A DNA stretch of 64,000 bases from assembly GCF_000016185.1 (NCBI RefSeq), contig NC_011420.2, forward strand, positions 1,198,501-1,262,500. The letters run 5' to 3'. The notes beneath the pieces are model-generated. The model made no database searches, was not told where the DNA came from, and saw only the letters and a program-made list of their open reading frames with translations. Origin of the DNA: Rhodospirillum centenum SW. Its GTDB lineage: Bacteria > Pseudomonadota > Alphaproteobacteria > Azospirillales > Azospirillaceae. The position numbers and the translations under genes are program-made. This document shows positions 48,857 through 58,208 of the stretch, one piece after another (the first letter of the stretch is position 1; each line of letters begins with the position of its first letter).

Positions 48857-48979
48857 GGTCGGGGTAAAGGTTCCGGGGAGCCTTGCGTGTCTACCCCTGC
48901 TTGCCTGTCGGCCGGATGGTCTCCGGCTGTCAGGCAAGCCGCAGTGGCCCGATGCGCAAAAAGATCCTCAGGCGTCTGG

Positions 48980-49420
48980 TCACGCGGGAGTCTGGTCCGA
49001 ACGCCGCCACCTGCCGTCGGCACCATAGACCCAGCGTATCCCGTTCTCATCCAGCCATGGCCCGAACGGCTCATCCGTGGCGCCGGAGCCGAAGCGGAGC
49101 ACATTCCCGTCCAGATCCTGGACGTGCAGTTCCCGCGCCCCCCAGGGATAATTGCTTGGCCCCTGCCGGATGACGGCTCCCTTGGGAGCGATCTCATCGC
49201 GCAGGGCATCAACGTCATTGACGCCAACATACAGCCACGCTTCCCCACGGCCCTGGTCACCGTGAGCCAGCATGATGTTGGCCTCCCCTCTGGACAGTTC
49301 TGAGAAGCCGCTGTCTCCCCAGTTCTGTCGGAAGCCAAGGACATCGGTGTAGTAGACCACCGCGCGGTTCATGTCGGAAACGCGGAGGATCGGCGTGCTT
49401 TTTCCGAAAGTCACGTGCAT
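48980..49420 (-). CDS. VOC-fold (glyoxalase/bleomycin-resistance) protein
   Basis: The protein has 146 residues from the ATG at 49420. It has two beta-alpha-beta-beta-beta modules: STPILRVSDMNRAVVYYTDVLGF (in outline), then AWLYVGVNDVDALRDEI and ELHVQDLDGNVLRFG, where ELHVQDLDGN carries the family's acidic metal ligand. It could be a lyase, dioxygenase or a drug-binding protein of the BRP type; the family is too broad to choose. It is monocistronic, with noncoding DNA on both sides. Confidence 0.8.
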   Translation of the reverse strand: MHVTFGKSTPILRVSDMNRAVVYYTDVLGFRQNWGDSGFSELSRGEANIMLAHGDQGRGEAWLYVGVNDVDALRDEIAPKGAVIRQGPSNYPWGARELHVQDLDGNVLRFGSGATDEPFGPWLDENGIRWVYGADGRWRRSDQTPA

Positions 49421-49715
49421 GGCGAGGGCTCCCGACGGATGACCGGCCAGCCTCATCTGGACGCTACACTATCACGAACCCTTGCCCTTACCAAGAAAAT
49501 CCAGATGTTGAGACAGAAGGCGCAGGTCTCGGTATTTCACATCAGGGGATACATCCCTTGATACTCTGACCGCCCTGAATGGCTGCCCCACTTTTCCTTG
49601 GCCGGAAGCGATCCAGAACCGGATCGTGTTCCAGAAAGATGAAGCCGACTCAGGAATTTCTGGTTTTTTCTTGTGTTTCAAGCTGGTGGCCGGACGGAAG
49701 GCCGCGCCCCTCCGC
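49421..49715. other. Region with no firm gene between VOC and lpxB genes
   Basis: The stretch is AT-richer than its surroundings. A 69-residue minus-strand frame (49472-49681, MKHKKKPEIPESASSFWNT start) is open but has no recognised domain, and I cannot support it. A T-rich run (TTTTTTCTTG) near 49666-49675 lies on the plus strand. The region may be leftover of a lost gene. Confidence 0.4.
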
Positions 49716-50921
49716 TCAGCTGCGGGACCGTCCTGGTGTCTGTCCTTGCCGGTCCGCGATCACGCGCTTCGTGATGACGTTCAGCACCGCCTCGGCCGCG
49801 CGCCGGCTGGGCGGAACGTCCCCCTGCCCCAGCCAGCGGGCCACCTCCGTCACACCGTCGATCTGTTCCTGGCGGGCCGACGGCTCGTTCAGCAGCCGGT
49901 CCACGGCCAGCGCCAGCCGGTCAGGCGTACAGTCCTGCTGCAACAGTTCCGGCACCAGCGGCCGGTCCAGCATGATGTTGACCAGGTTGACGTAGCGGAC
50001 CCGGATGAAGCGCCGGTAGAGCGCGTGGCTCACGGGGTGGATGCGGTAGGCGATGACGGCGGGCACCCGGGCCAGGGCCAGTTCCAGAGCCACCGTGCCC
50101 GATGCGGCCAGGGCCGCCGTGCTGGCCGCGAAGGCATCGTACTTGTCGGCGTCGCCCAGAAGCGTGATCGCCGGCACCGGCCAGGACTGCACCGCCTCGG
50201 CCACGGTCTCCGCGACTCCGGGCACCGTGGGTACGACGACCTGGAGGTCCGGATAGCGCGACGCCAGGATCTCCAGGGTCGCCCCGAAGTCCGGCAGCAG
50301 CTTCGTCACCTCGCTGCGCCGGCTGCCCGGCAGCACCGTCAGCACGGTGGCGTCCGGCGCGATGCCGTGGCGGCGGCGGAACCGTTCTCCGTCGCCGGCA
50401 TCCGCGCCGGACTCCACCACCGGATGCCCGACGAAGGTGCAGGGCAGCCCGACCGCCTCGAAATAGGGCGGCTCGAAGGGCAGCAGCGCCAGCAGATGGT
50501 CCAGGAATTTCGCCACTTTGCGCGCCCGCCCGGGCCGCCAGGCCCAGACGGTGGGGGCGACGTAGTGGATCAGCGGCATCCGCGCCCCGGCGCGGCGCAG
50601 CCGCTGCTCCACGCGGAAGCAGAAATCGGGCGCGTCGATGGACACCACGGCGTCCGGCGTCCGTTCCAGCACCGCCTTCGTCGTCTGGTCCAGGCGCTTC
50701 AGCAGCGTGGGCAGGCGCGGCAGCAGCTCCGCCAGCCCGAACAGCGCCAGATCCTCCATCGGGAACAGGCTCTGAAGTCCCTGCTCCGCCATCCGCGGTC
50801 CGCCGACACCAGCGAACTCGACATGGCCCTCCATGGCCTCGCGCAGCGCGGCCATCAGGCGCCCGCCCAGCACGTCGCCGGACGGCTCGCCCGCGATGAG
50901 GAAGATCAACAGCGGCTTCAC
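49716..50921 (-). CDS. lpxB: Lipid-A-disaccharide synthase
   Basis: The 401-residue glycosyltransferase (GT19) starts at GTG 50921. It opens IFLIAGEPSGDVLGGRLMAAL, with FAGVGGPRMAEQG next. HYVAPTVWAWRPGRA and FVGHPVVE are followed by VLPGSRRSEV and SGTVALELAL, the family's sugar-nucleotide binding blocks. It joins UDP-2,3-diacylglucosamine to lipid X to form the lipid A disaccharide at the inner membrane. The start overlaps the lpxI stop by 4 bases, so the pair is co-translated. It is the last gene of the supercluster. Confidence 0.95.
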   Translation of the reverse strand: MKPLLIFLIAGEPSGDVLGGRLMAALREAMEGHVEFAGVGGPRMAEQGLQSLFPMEDLALFGLAELLPRLPTLLKRLDQTTKAVLERTPDAVVSIDAPDFCFRVEQRLRRAGARMPLIHYVAPTVWAWRPGRARKVAKFLDHLLALLPFEPPYFEAVGLPCTFVGHPVVESGADAGDGERFRRRHGIAPDATVLTVLPGSRRSEVTKLLPDFGATLEILASRYPDLQVVVPTVPGVAETVAEAVQSWPVPAITLLGDADKYDAFAASTAALAASGTVALELALARVPAVIAYRIHPVSHALYRRFIRVRYVNLVNIMLDRPLVPELLQQDCTPDRLALAVDRLLNEPSARQEQIDGVTEVARWLGQGDVPPSRRAAEAVLNVITKRVIADRQGQTPGRSRS

Positions 50922-51754
50922 GGGTGCTCCTCTGCGCCGGCGGGGGTGCCGACGACGAACAGCCCGGCCGCATCGGCCGCGCGGGCGACCTGATCGCGTC
51001 CCAGAAGGATCGCGCTCCCGGCCTCCGCGGCGATGCCGGCGAAGCCGGCGCGGGCCGCCCGCGCCACGGTCTCCGTCCCGATCGTCGGCAGATCGAGGCG
51101 CCTATCCTGCTGGGGTTTGCGGACCTTGACCAGAACCGGCCCGCGCCCCTCCCGCTTCAAGTCGCCGCAGCGGTCGATCAGGGCGTCCGTCCCCTCGATC
51201 GCCTCCACCCCCAGCACGATGCCCTGCTGCACCACCACCGCCTGACCGACATCCAGGCGGCCGAGGGCCCGGGCCACGGCAACGCCGCGCCCGATATCAT
51301 CCCGGCATTCTGCCGGGGCATCCAGACCGCCGACCGGCCCCTCCGGCATCAGCAGGTCCGCCATCAGATCCGGCACGCCGACGACGCGGAACCCCTCGGC
51401 CTCCAGCACACAGGCGACGGCGCGCAGCAGCCCGTCGTCGCCGAGCGCGAGGGCACCCACGCGGGCCAGGATCTGTGCCGCCTTCCAGTCGGGACGGAGT
51501 TCGCCGAGCGACGGCCGGCGGACCCGGCCCGCCAGGGCGATGTCGCCCACGCCCGCCGTGCGCAGATGGTCGAGGATGGCGCCGACAGCCCCCATGCGGA
51601 ACCAGGCGGTCGGCAGGCCTGACGGCAGGCGGTCGGGTTCCGCCTGCCCCTCCAGCGCCACCAGCACCACGTCCCGCCCGGCGCTGTGGCAGGTCTCCGC
51701 AAGGCGGCCCGGCAGGTCGCCGCCGCCTGCGAGGATGGCCAGCCGGGGCGCCAT
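50918..51754 (-). CDS. lpxI: UDP-2,3-diacylglucosamine pyrophosphatase LpxI (DUF1009)
   Basis: The protein has 278 residues. The N-terminal domain opens LAILAGGGDLPGRLAE, and the C-terminal DUF1009 domain has AVVVQQGIVLGVEAIEGTDALI and GPVLVKVRKPQQDRRLDLPTIG (outline), with its catalytic acidic residues. LpxI hydrolyses UDP-2,3-diacylglucosamine to lipid X. It replaces the unrelated LpxH of gammaproteobacteria, as expected in an alphaproteobacterium. It lies between lpxA (5-bp gap) and lpxB (4-base overlap). Confidence 0.93.
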   Translation of the reverse strand: MAPRLAILAGGGDLPGRLAETCHSAGRDVVLVALEGQAEPDRLPSGLPTAWFRMGAVGAILDHLRTAGVGDIALAGRVRRPSLGELRPDWKAAQILARVGALALGDDGLLRAVACVLEAEGFRVVGVPDLMADLLMPEGPVGGLDAPAECRDDIGRGVAVARALGRLDVGQAVVVQQGIVLGVEAIEGTDALIDRCGDLKREGRGPVLVKVRKPQQDRRLDLPTIGTETVARAARAGFAGIAAEAGSAILLGRDQVARAADAAGLFVVGTPAGAEEHP

Positions 51755-51759
51755 GCCGG

Positions 51760-52548
51760 TCAGCGCGGCAGCGTCAGCGCGCGATGGGTCCGCTCGTCCA
51801 GGAAGCCCAGCATCTCGGAGACGAGACGGCTGTCCGGGAAGGAGCCGGCGACCTGCTCCCGCCGCTCCGCGAGGGTGCGCTCGCCGCTGAACAGTTGCCG
51901 GAAGGCGGTGCGCAGGGCGGCCACCTCTTCCTTCGGGAAGCCCCGGCGCTCCAGGCCCACGAGATTCAGCCCGGCCAGATGGCCGCGCTCGCCTTTGACA
52001 AGGCCGAAGGGGATCACGTCCGCCTCCACGCCGGTCATGCCGCCGATCATGGCATGCGCGCCGATGCGGACGAACTGGTGGACGGCCGACAGGCCTCCCA
52101 GAACGACGAAGTCGCCGACGACGACATGGCCGCCCAGGGTGGCATTGTTGGCGAAGATCACGCCGTCGCCGACCCGGCAGTCGTGCCCGACATGGACGCC
52201 GACCATGAACAGGCCGCCGTCCCCGACCGAGGTCAGCATACCGCCGCCCTCCGTCCCCGGGTTCATGGTGACATGCTCGCGGATGCGGTTGTTCCGGCCG
52301 ATCACCAGTTCCGACGGTTCGCCCCTGTACTTCAGGTCCTGGGGCGGATGGCCCAGCGACGCGAAGGGGAAGACGACCGTCCCCTCGCCGATCCGGGTCC
52401 GCCCCTCGACCACGACATGGGAGTGCAGCGTCACCCGGTCGCCCAGTTCGACGGCCGGTCCGACGACACAGAAGGGGCCGATGGACACGTCCTCGCCCAG
52501 ACGGGCGGCCGGGTCCACGAGGGCGGTCGGATGGATGGAAGTCGCCAT
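51760..52548 (-). CDS. lpxA: UDP-N-acetylglucosamine acyltransferase
   Basis: The 262-residue left-handed beta-helix protein has many hexapeptide repeats ([LIV]GxxxxI type: IHPTALVDPAARLGEDVSIG, then RVGDGVIFANNATLGGHVVVG in outline). The catalytic His lies in VHQFVRIGAHAMIGG. The C-terminal helical domain is present (GLERRGFPKEEVAALR). It transfers a 3-hydroxyacyl chain from ACP to UDP-GlcNAc, the first step of lipid A synthesis. Length is equal to the E. coli enzyme. Confidence 0.96.
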   Translation of the reverse strand: MATSIHPTALVDPAARLGEDVSIGPFCVVGPAVELGDRVTLHSHVVVEGRTRIGEGTVVFPFASLGHPPQDLKYRGEPSELVIGRNNRIREHVTMNPGTEGGGMLTSVGDGGLFMVGVHVGHDCRVGDGVIFANNATLGGHVVVGDFVVLGGLSAVHQFVRIGAHAMIGGMTGVEADVIPFGLVKGERGHLAGLNLVGLERRGFPKEEVAALRTAFRQLFSGERTLAERREQVAGSFPDSRLVSEMLGFLDERTHRALTLPR

Positions 52549-52555
52549 GGGGTGA

Positions 52556-53041
52556 TCAGTTGTCCATCACGATCATCGCGGCATAGACCGCCTCGGCGCA
52601 GAGGGTGCCGTCGACCCAGGCCTCGCCGCGGAAACGCCAGACATTGCGGCGGTTCTGCTGCTTCTGCACCTTGATCTCGATACGGTCGCCCGGAACGATC
52701 GGGCGCCGGAAACGGGCCTCGTCGATCGTCATGAAATAGACCAGACGGCCCTCGGCGGATTCGCCGAGCGAGTGCATCACCAGCACGGCCGAGGTCTGCG
52801 CCATGGCCTCCACGATCATCACGCCCGGCATCACCGGACGGGCCGGGAAATGGCCGGTGAAGAACGGCTCGTTGATCGTGACGTTCTTGATGCCCGTGCA
52901 GCTTTCGCCCGTGACGATGTCCACGACCTTGTCGATCAGGAGCATGGGATAGCGGTGCGGAATCATCTGCATGATCCGCAGGATATCCAGCTCCGTCACG
53001 GTCTGCTGCGGTGGTGTCTTGTTCTCAGCCGTTGCGTCCAT
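52556..53041 (-). CDS. fabZ: 3-hydroxyacyl-ACP dehydratase FabZ
   Basis: The hot-dog fold enzyme has 161 residues from the ATG at 53041. The active site [20 protein letters not shown] holds the catalytic His and Glu, and the [13 protein letters not shown] entry is typical. It removes water from 3-hydroxyacyl-ACP in fatty-acid elongation. Its location between lpxD and lpxA couples membrane lipid and lipid A supply, since both compete for 3-hydroxyacyl-ACP. The start overlaps the lpxD end by 17 bases. Confidence 0.95.
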
Positions 53042-54068
53042 TGTCCTCGTCACCCCTTCCGCGGACCAGCCGCCCCAGCACTGCCACCTGCCGCAGCCAT
53101 TGGCGCATGGGAACGGCGGGCGATCCACCAACCTGCTCACCGGGCGCCACGTCGCGCATCACCCCGCTCTGGGCGGCGATCCGGGCGCCGGCGCCGATCT
53201 TCAGATGGCCCGTGATGCCCGCCTGGGCCGCCAGGATCACATGGTGGTCGAGCTTCGTGCTGCCCGAGATACCGGCCTGGGCGACGACAACGCAGCCCGG
53301 GCCGAGGTGGACGTTGTGCCCGATCTGGACCAGATTATCAATCATGCACCCCCGGCCGATGACGGTGTCCGGACCGGCGCCGCGGTCGATCGTGACGTTG
53401 GCGCCGATCTCCACGTCATCCTCCACGAGGACGCGGCCAAGCTGCGGCACGCGGACATGGCCGGCCACATCCATGGCGAAACCGAAGCCGTCCTGGCCGA
53501 TGCGGACGCCGGGATAGATCACCACCCGGCTGCCGATCTCGCAGTGGCTGAGGGAGGCGCAGGCCCCGACGGTGGTGCCGTCGCCGATCCGCACATTGCG
53601 GCCGATCACCGCATTCGGGCCGATCCGGCAGCCGTTGCCGATCTCCGCCCCCGCTTCGATCACGGCACCGGGGGCGACCTCGGTCCCCTCGCCCACCCGG
53701 GCGGTCGGGTGCAGATGCGCGCCCGGAGAGACGCCGCCCTCAGCCGCCGGGGCCGGATAGAAGGCCTGGGCGCAGAGCGCGTAGGCCCGGTAGGGTTTCC
53801 GGCTCAGCAGCAGGGCCGTGCCCGCTGGCGCCCGGCCGGCCAGGTCGGGATGCACGATGCAGGCGCCGGCGCCGGTCCGCGCGAAGGCATCGGCGTATTT
53901 CCGGTTGTCCAGAAAGCTGAGCTGCTCCGGCCCCGCCGATTCCAGCGGGGCGACATCGTGCAGCAGCAACGCCGGGTCGGCGCCCGGCGCGATCTCGGCA
54001 CCGGACAGGCTGGCGAGCTGGGCGAGGCTGAACGGCCCCGCCCGACGGAAGAAACGTGGATCGGCCAT
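53025..54068 (-). CDS. lpxD: UDP-3-O-acylglucosamine N-acyltransferase
   Basis: The protein has 347 residues. An N-terminal uridine-binding domain (~1-110, with [12 protein letters not shown] and the IVHPDLA region) is followed by a hexapeptide left-handed helix (~115-310; [35 protein letters not shown]). Catalytic His is in the [14 protein letters not shown] block. It adds the second 3-hydroxyacyl chain, at the amine, in lipid A synthesis. The C-terminal helix follows. skp ends 5 bases upstream. Confidence 0.95.
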
Positions 54069-54073
54069 GATCC

Positions 54074-54688
54074 CTACTTCGGCAGGACGACCGTGACCTG
54101 CGGCAACCGCGCATTCAGTCGCTGCAGGACCACATCGGTCAGGTCAAGGGACGGATCGCCCCGATAAAGCACCGCTTCCCGATGCAGCACAAGGACGATG
54201 CCACGCTCCTTGGCGACATCCCGGACCACCTGGCCCAGCATGTCCAGGAGCTTCTCCTTCGCGTCGTTCAGCGCGGTGTCCAGGATGCGGGCGCGTTCCT
54301 GCGCGTGCTGACGGGACTCCGCCACCTCCTGCTCGAACTGCTTGCGGGCGCGGTCGAACTCCTCGGCGCTCTGGGTCTGACGCTGCTTCGCCAGGTCCTG
54401 TTCCAGACTGCGCAGGCGGGTGATCTGGGCGTTCATCTCCGCCTGGAAATCCTGCTGCAACGCGGTGAGCTGCTGCTGGATGCTGCGCCAGGCGCTGGAC
54501 GCGGAGAGCAGGCCCTGCGCGTCCACGATGGCGATGGTCGGCTGCAGCTGCCCTTCAGCCGCCGGGCCGACCGGATGCGCTGCCGGTGGCGGCGTGACCG
54601 GCGCCTGCTCCTGTGCGCCCGCGGCGCCGGACAGGCCGACGCCGATCCAGAGCGCCGCGGCAAGGACGATCAGGCCGCGACCGTGCAT
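54074..54688 (-). CDS. skp: OmpH/Skp family periplasmic chaperone
   Basis: The 204-residue protein has a signal peptide (cut near GAAGAQ, ~26) and a Pro-rich spacer. A long, charged coiled coil follows (~75-165, [20 protein letters not shown] and on), with the small beta core at the ends ([10 protein letters not shown] and [13 protein letters not shown]). Skp trimers hold unfolded outer-membrane proteins in their arms and hand them to BamA, encoded next door. The C-terminus TVVLPK is typical. Confidence 0.9.
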
Positions 54689-54699
54689 CGGCCTTCCCC

Positions 54700-57036
54700 T
54701 CAGTTGAAGCGGGTGCCGAAGCTGAAGCGGAACTGCTCCGTCCGGTCGTAGTCCTGCTTGGCCAGCGGCATGGCCAGATCGATACGGATCGGACCGAAGG
54801 GCGACTTCCAGGAGAGACCCACGCCGATCGAGGCGCGGAGGGCATCCTCGTCACGGAAGACGTCACTCTTCGTCGGGTCGGTGGGATCGACATAAGGCTT
54901 CAGGCCGGAATCGCCCAGGGTGCCGGCGTCGGCGAAGGCATGGGCCAGCACCCCCATCTCGTCCGACCCGAGCGGAACCGTCATCTCCAGGCTGGTGCGG
55001 GCGAACCGCTTGCCACCCAGGGCATCGTCGTTGCCATTGGTCAGGTCGCGCGGGCCGACGCCGCCCGGCTCGAAACCGCGCAGCGTGTCGCCGCCCAGGA
55101 AGAAGCGGTCGTTGATCCGGATGTCCTTGCCCAGTTCCAGGATGTAGCCGACCTCGCCGGTGAGCGAGAGCACCCAGTCGGAATAGACGTTCCAGTAGTT
55201 GGCAGCGGACAGGCGGTTGCGCAGGTAGCGGACGCTGCCCCCCAGGCCGGCGAACTCGTTGGACAGCGAGATGAAGTAGCCGTCGGTCGGGCGCAGACGG
55301 CTGTTCCGGGCGTCATAGAACAGGAGCTGCTCGATCGACGAGGTCGTCGTCGTACCGGCCTGATCCCGGATGAAGCGGGAGGCGTAGATCGAGACGTTCT
55401 CGATGGAGTTCTGCGACAGGGTGTACTGGAAGCGCTGGCGCAGGCGGTCCGACAGCGGATAGCCGGCGCGCAGCACGATGCCCGTGCTCTCCAGGTCATA
55501 GGTGATGGTGTCGCGGTCGTCGCGGACGACGCGGAACAGGTCCACGCCGACCGCCAGATCGCGCTCCATGAAGTAGGGCTCGGTGAAACTGACGTCGAAT
55601 TCCTGGCTCCGGGTCGACAGCATCGTCGAGAAGCGCAGATCCTGGCCGCGACCCAGCAGGTTGCGCTCGCGGATGGAGAAGTCCACCAGCGCCCCGTCGG
55701 TCGTGGAGTAGCCGGCGCCGAGCTGGATCTCGCCGGTCGGCTGTTCCGACACCTCGACGGTGATGACCGACTGGTCAGGCGTGCTGCCCTCCTTCGGCTC
55801 GACCTTCACCTCTTCAAAGAAGCCCAGGTCCTTGATGCGCTGTTCGGACCGGCGGACGCGGGTGATGCTGAACGGGTCGCCCTCGGCCAGCAGCATCTCG
55901 CGCCGGATCACGCGGTCCAGCGTCCGGACATTGCCGTTGATGTCGATACGCTCGACGAAGACACGCGGGCTCTGGTTGATCTCGAAGAGGAGGTCGATCG
56001 TGCCCTCCTCCTCGTTGCGTTGCAGCAGCGGATCGACCTCGACGAAGGCGTACTGGAGATCGCCCAGCGCGTCGCTCAGCAGGTTGATGCTGCTCTCCAC
56101 GCGGTCGGCATCGTACCAGTCGCCGCTCTGGGCAAGGATGAACGGGCGCAGCAGCTCGCCGTCCAGGTCCTTGATGTCGCTCTGGATCTTGATCTCGCCG
56201 AACTTGTACCGCTTGCCTTCGTCCACGGTCATCGTGATGAAGAAGTCTTCGCGGTCGGGCGTCAGCTCGGCCACCATCGACAGCACGCGGAAGTCGGCAT
56301 AACCGTTGCGCAGGTAATGCCGGCGGATCTGCTCGCGGTCGTAGTTCAGGCGATCGGGATCATAGGTATCGTTGCTGCTCAGGAACCGCCACCAGCGCGA
56401 TTCCTTGGTCAGCATGATGTCGCGCAGGTCGCTGTCGTCGAAGATGTTGTTGTTGATGAAGTTGATCCGCTGCACGCCGGTCAGCGGGCCTTCATCGATC
56501 TCGAAGATCAGATCGACACGGTTCTGTTCAAGCTGGACGATCTTGGGTTCGACACGCGCGGCGAAGCGACCGCTGCGGCGATAGATTTCCAGGATGCGCT
56601 GCACGTCGTTCTGCACGCGGGTCCGGGTATAGACCACGCGGGGACGGAGCTGCACCTCGGCCACCAGGTCGTCGGTCTTCACCCGACGGTTCCCTTCGAA
56701 GGCGACCCGGTTGATGATGGGGTTCTCGACCACATTGACGACCAGGGTCCCGCCCTCACGCCGCAGCGTGACATCGGCGAACAGGCCGGTGGCAAAGAGG
56801 GATTTCAGCGATTCGTCAATGCGCTCGGCATTGAACGGATCGCCGGTCTGCACGGTCAGGTAGGACCGGACAGTCGCCGCCTCGATGCGCTGCGTCCCCT
56901 CGATCCGGATTTCCCGGACGGTGCCGCCGCTGAAGGCTTCCTGGGCGAAAGCCCCTGCCGTGAGCGCAAGGACGGAAGTTGCGGTGGTGCTGCCGATCAG
57001 CAGGCACGCGGCCGCGACCCTCGAAACCAAACCCAA
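54700..57036 (-). CDS. bamA: Outer membrane protein assembly factor BamA
   Basis: The Omp85 protein has 778 residues. The start is a TTG at 57036 with GGGGGAAC upstream; the signal peptide is cut near GAFAQE (~32). Five POTRA domains span ~34-410 (first: FSGGTVREIRIEGTQRIEAA). The 16-strand barrel holds the L6 loop motif DTLRGFEPGGVGPRD in outline and ends in FRFSFGTRFN, with the C-terminal aromatic-rich signature. BamA inserts beta-barrel proteins into the outer membrane. It lies between rseP and skp as in most proteobacteria. Confidence 0.97.
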   Translation of the reverse strand: MGLVSRVAAACLLIGSTTATSVLALTAGAFAQEAFSGGTVREIRIEGTQRIEAATVRSYLTVQTGDPFNAERIDESLKSLFATGLFADVTLRREGGTLVVNVVENPIINRVAFEGNRRVKTDDLVAEVQLRPRVVYTRTRVQNDVQRILEIYRRSGRFAARVEPKIVQLEQNRVDLIFEIDEGPLTGVQRINFINNNIFDDSDLRDIMLTKESRWWRFLSSNDTYDPDRLNYDREQIRRHYLRNGYADFRVLSMVAELTPDREDFFITMTVDEGKRYKFGEIKIQSDIKDLDGELLRPFILAQSGDWYDADRVESSINLLSDALGDLQYAFVEVDPLLQRNEEEGTIDLLFEINQSPRVFVERIDINGNVRTLDRVIRREMLLAEGDPFSITRVRRSEQRIKDLGFFEEVKVEPKEGSTPDQSVITVEVSEQPTGEIQLGAGYSTTDGALVDFSIRERNLLGRGQDLRFSTMLSTRSQEFDVSFTEPYFMERDLAVGVDLFRVVRDDRDTITYDLESTGIVLRAGYPLSDRLRQRFQYTLSQNSIENVSIYASRFIRDQAGTTTTSSIEQLLFYDARNSRLRPTDGYFISLSNEFAGLGGSVRYLRNRLSAANYWNVYSDWVLSLTGEVGYILELGKDIRINDRFFLGGDTLRGFEPGGVGPRDLTNGNDDALGGKRFARTSLEMTVPLGSDEMGVLAHAFADAGTLGDSGLKPYVDPTDPTKSDVFRDEDALRASIGVGLSWKSPFGPIRIDLAMPLAKQDYDRTEQFRFSFGTRFN

Positions 57037-57054
57037 GTGTTCCCCCGGTATCGG

Positions 57055-58188
57055 CTAGGAAAGAACGTCCACGAAGAACTGGACCACGCGTAGGTGGACG
57101 AGATCGTTCCACGTGGCGAACACCATCAGCGTTAGTACCAAAGCCAAGCCGATCCGGAAACCATATTCCTGGGCGCGTTCCCCCAGGGGGCGGCCCCGGA
57201 CGGCTTCAATGCCATAGAACAACAGGTGGCCACCGTCCAGCATCGGAATCGGGAACAGGTTGATCAGTCCAAGGTTGATGGACAGGATCGCCACGAACCA
57301 GACCAGGGCCACGAAGCCGGTCTGGGCCACCTCTCCCGACATCTGGGCGATGCGCAGCGGCCCGCCCAGCTCATCCGTGCCGCGGGTGCCGCTGATCATC
57401 TGACCGACGGCCTTCAGGGTGCCGAGGGTCAGCGACAGCGTCTCCTTCCCCGCGTACCAGACGGCGGACAGCGGGTCGCGCTTCTTGAACTCGTCCGCAC
57501 CGCGCAGCACGCCGATACGGCCGATCGTGTGGGTGTTGCCGAAGCGGTCCTCGACCTCCACGGTGCGCGGCGTCACCGTGACCGGCACCTCCAGGCCGTC
57601 GCGCTGCACGACCAGGGCCAGAGGCCGGCCCGGATACTGCACGACAAGCTGGGTGATGTCCTCGAACCGCTCGATCGTCTGGCCGTCGATGCTCAGCACC
57701 CGGTCGCCCGGCAGGAGCCCCGCCTCGGCGGCCGCGCCATCGGGGCTGACCTCTTCGATCACGGGGGCCGTGAAGGGCTGGCCGTAGACGGTGAAGAGGA
57801 GAGCGAGCGCCACGATGGCGAAGGCGAAGTTGGCAGCCGGCCCGGCGGCCACGATCGCTGCGCGGCTTCCCAGGCTCTGATGATAGAAGGACCGGGCCCT
57901 CTCCTCCGGCGGCAGGTCGTCCAGCCGGAAATCCGGGCGGCTCGCCGCGTCGGCATCGCCGAACATCTTGACGTATCCGCCCAGGGGGACGGCGCTGAAC
58001 TTCCAGCGCGTGCCGGCCCGGTCGTTGAAACCGAACAGCTCCGGTCCGAAGCCGATCGAGAAGACCTCCACCCGGACCCCGTTGCGGCGCGCCACCCAGT
58101 AGTGGCCCAGCTCGTGGACGAAGACCAGCACGGTCAGGACGACCAGGAAGACGACCCCGTAATTCCAGACGTATCCGACCGCATCCAT
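57055..58188 (-). CDS. rseP: RIP metalloprotease RseP
   Basis: The S2P-type site-2 protease has 377 residues. The zinc site HELGH (25-29) lies in the first membrane helix, the NLFPIPMLDGGHLLFY (outline) motif supplies the third ligand, and a single PDZ domain (~120-205, with GLLPGDRVLSIDGQTIERF) lies between. E. coli RseP has two PDZ domains and ~450 residues; one PDZ and this length are normal for alphaproteobacteria. It cuts membrane-embedded anti-sigma factors and signal-peptide remnants. Confidence 0.95.
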   Translation of the reverse strand: MDAVGYVWNYGVVFLVVLTVLVFVHELGHYWVARRNGVRVEVFSIGFGPELFGFNDRAGTRWKFSAVPLGGYVKMFGDADAASRPDFRLDDLPPEERARSFYHQSLGSRAAIVAAGPAANFAFAIVALALLFTVYGQPFTAPVIEEVSPDGAAAEAGLLPGDRVLSIDGQTIERFEDITQLVVQYPGRPLALVVQRDGLEVPVTVTPRTVEVEDRFGNTHTIGRIGVLRGADEFKKRDPLSAVWYAGKETLSLTLGTLKAVGQMISGTRGTDELGGPLRIAQMSGEVAQTGFVALVWFVAILSINLGLINLFPIPMLDGGHLLFYGIEAVRGRPLGERAQEYGFRIGLALVLTLMVFATWNDLVHLRVVQFFVDVLS

Positions 58189-58208
58189 CGATCGTTCTCC
58201 TGCCTCAG

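Noticed and set aside
49472-49681. 69-residue minus-strand reading frame
   Set aside because: No recognised domain, no clear ribosome site and AT-rich context; kept only as a note under the intergenic region.
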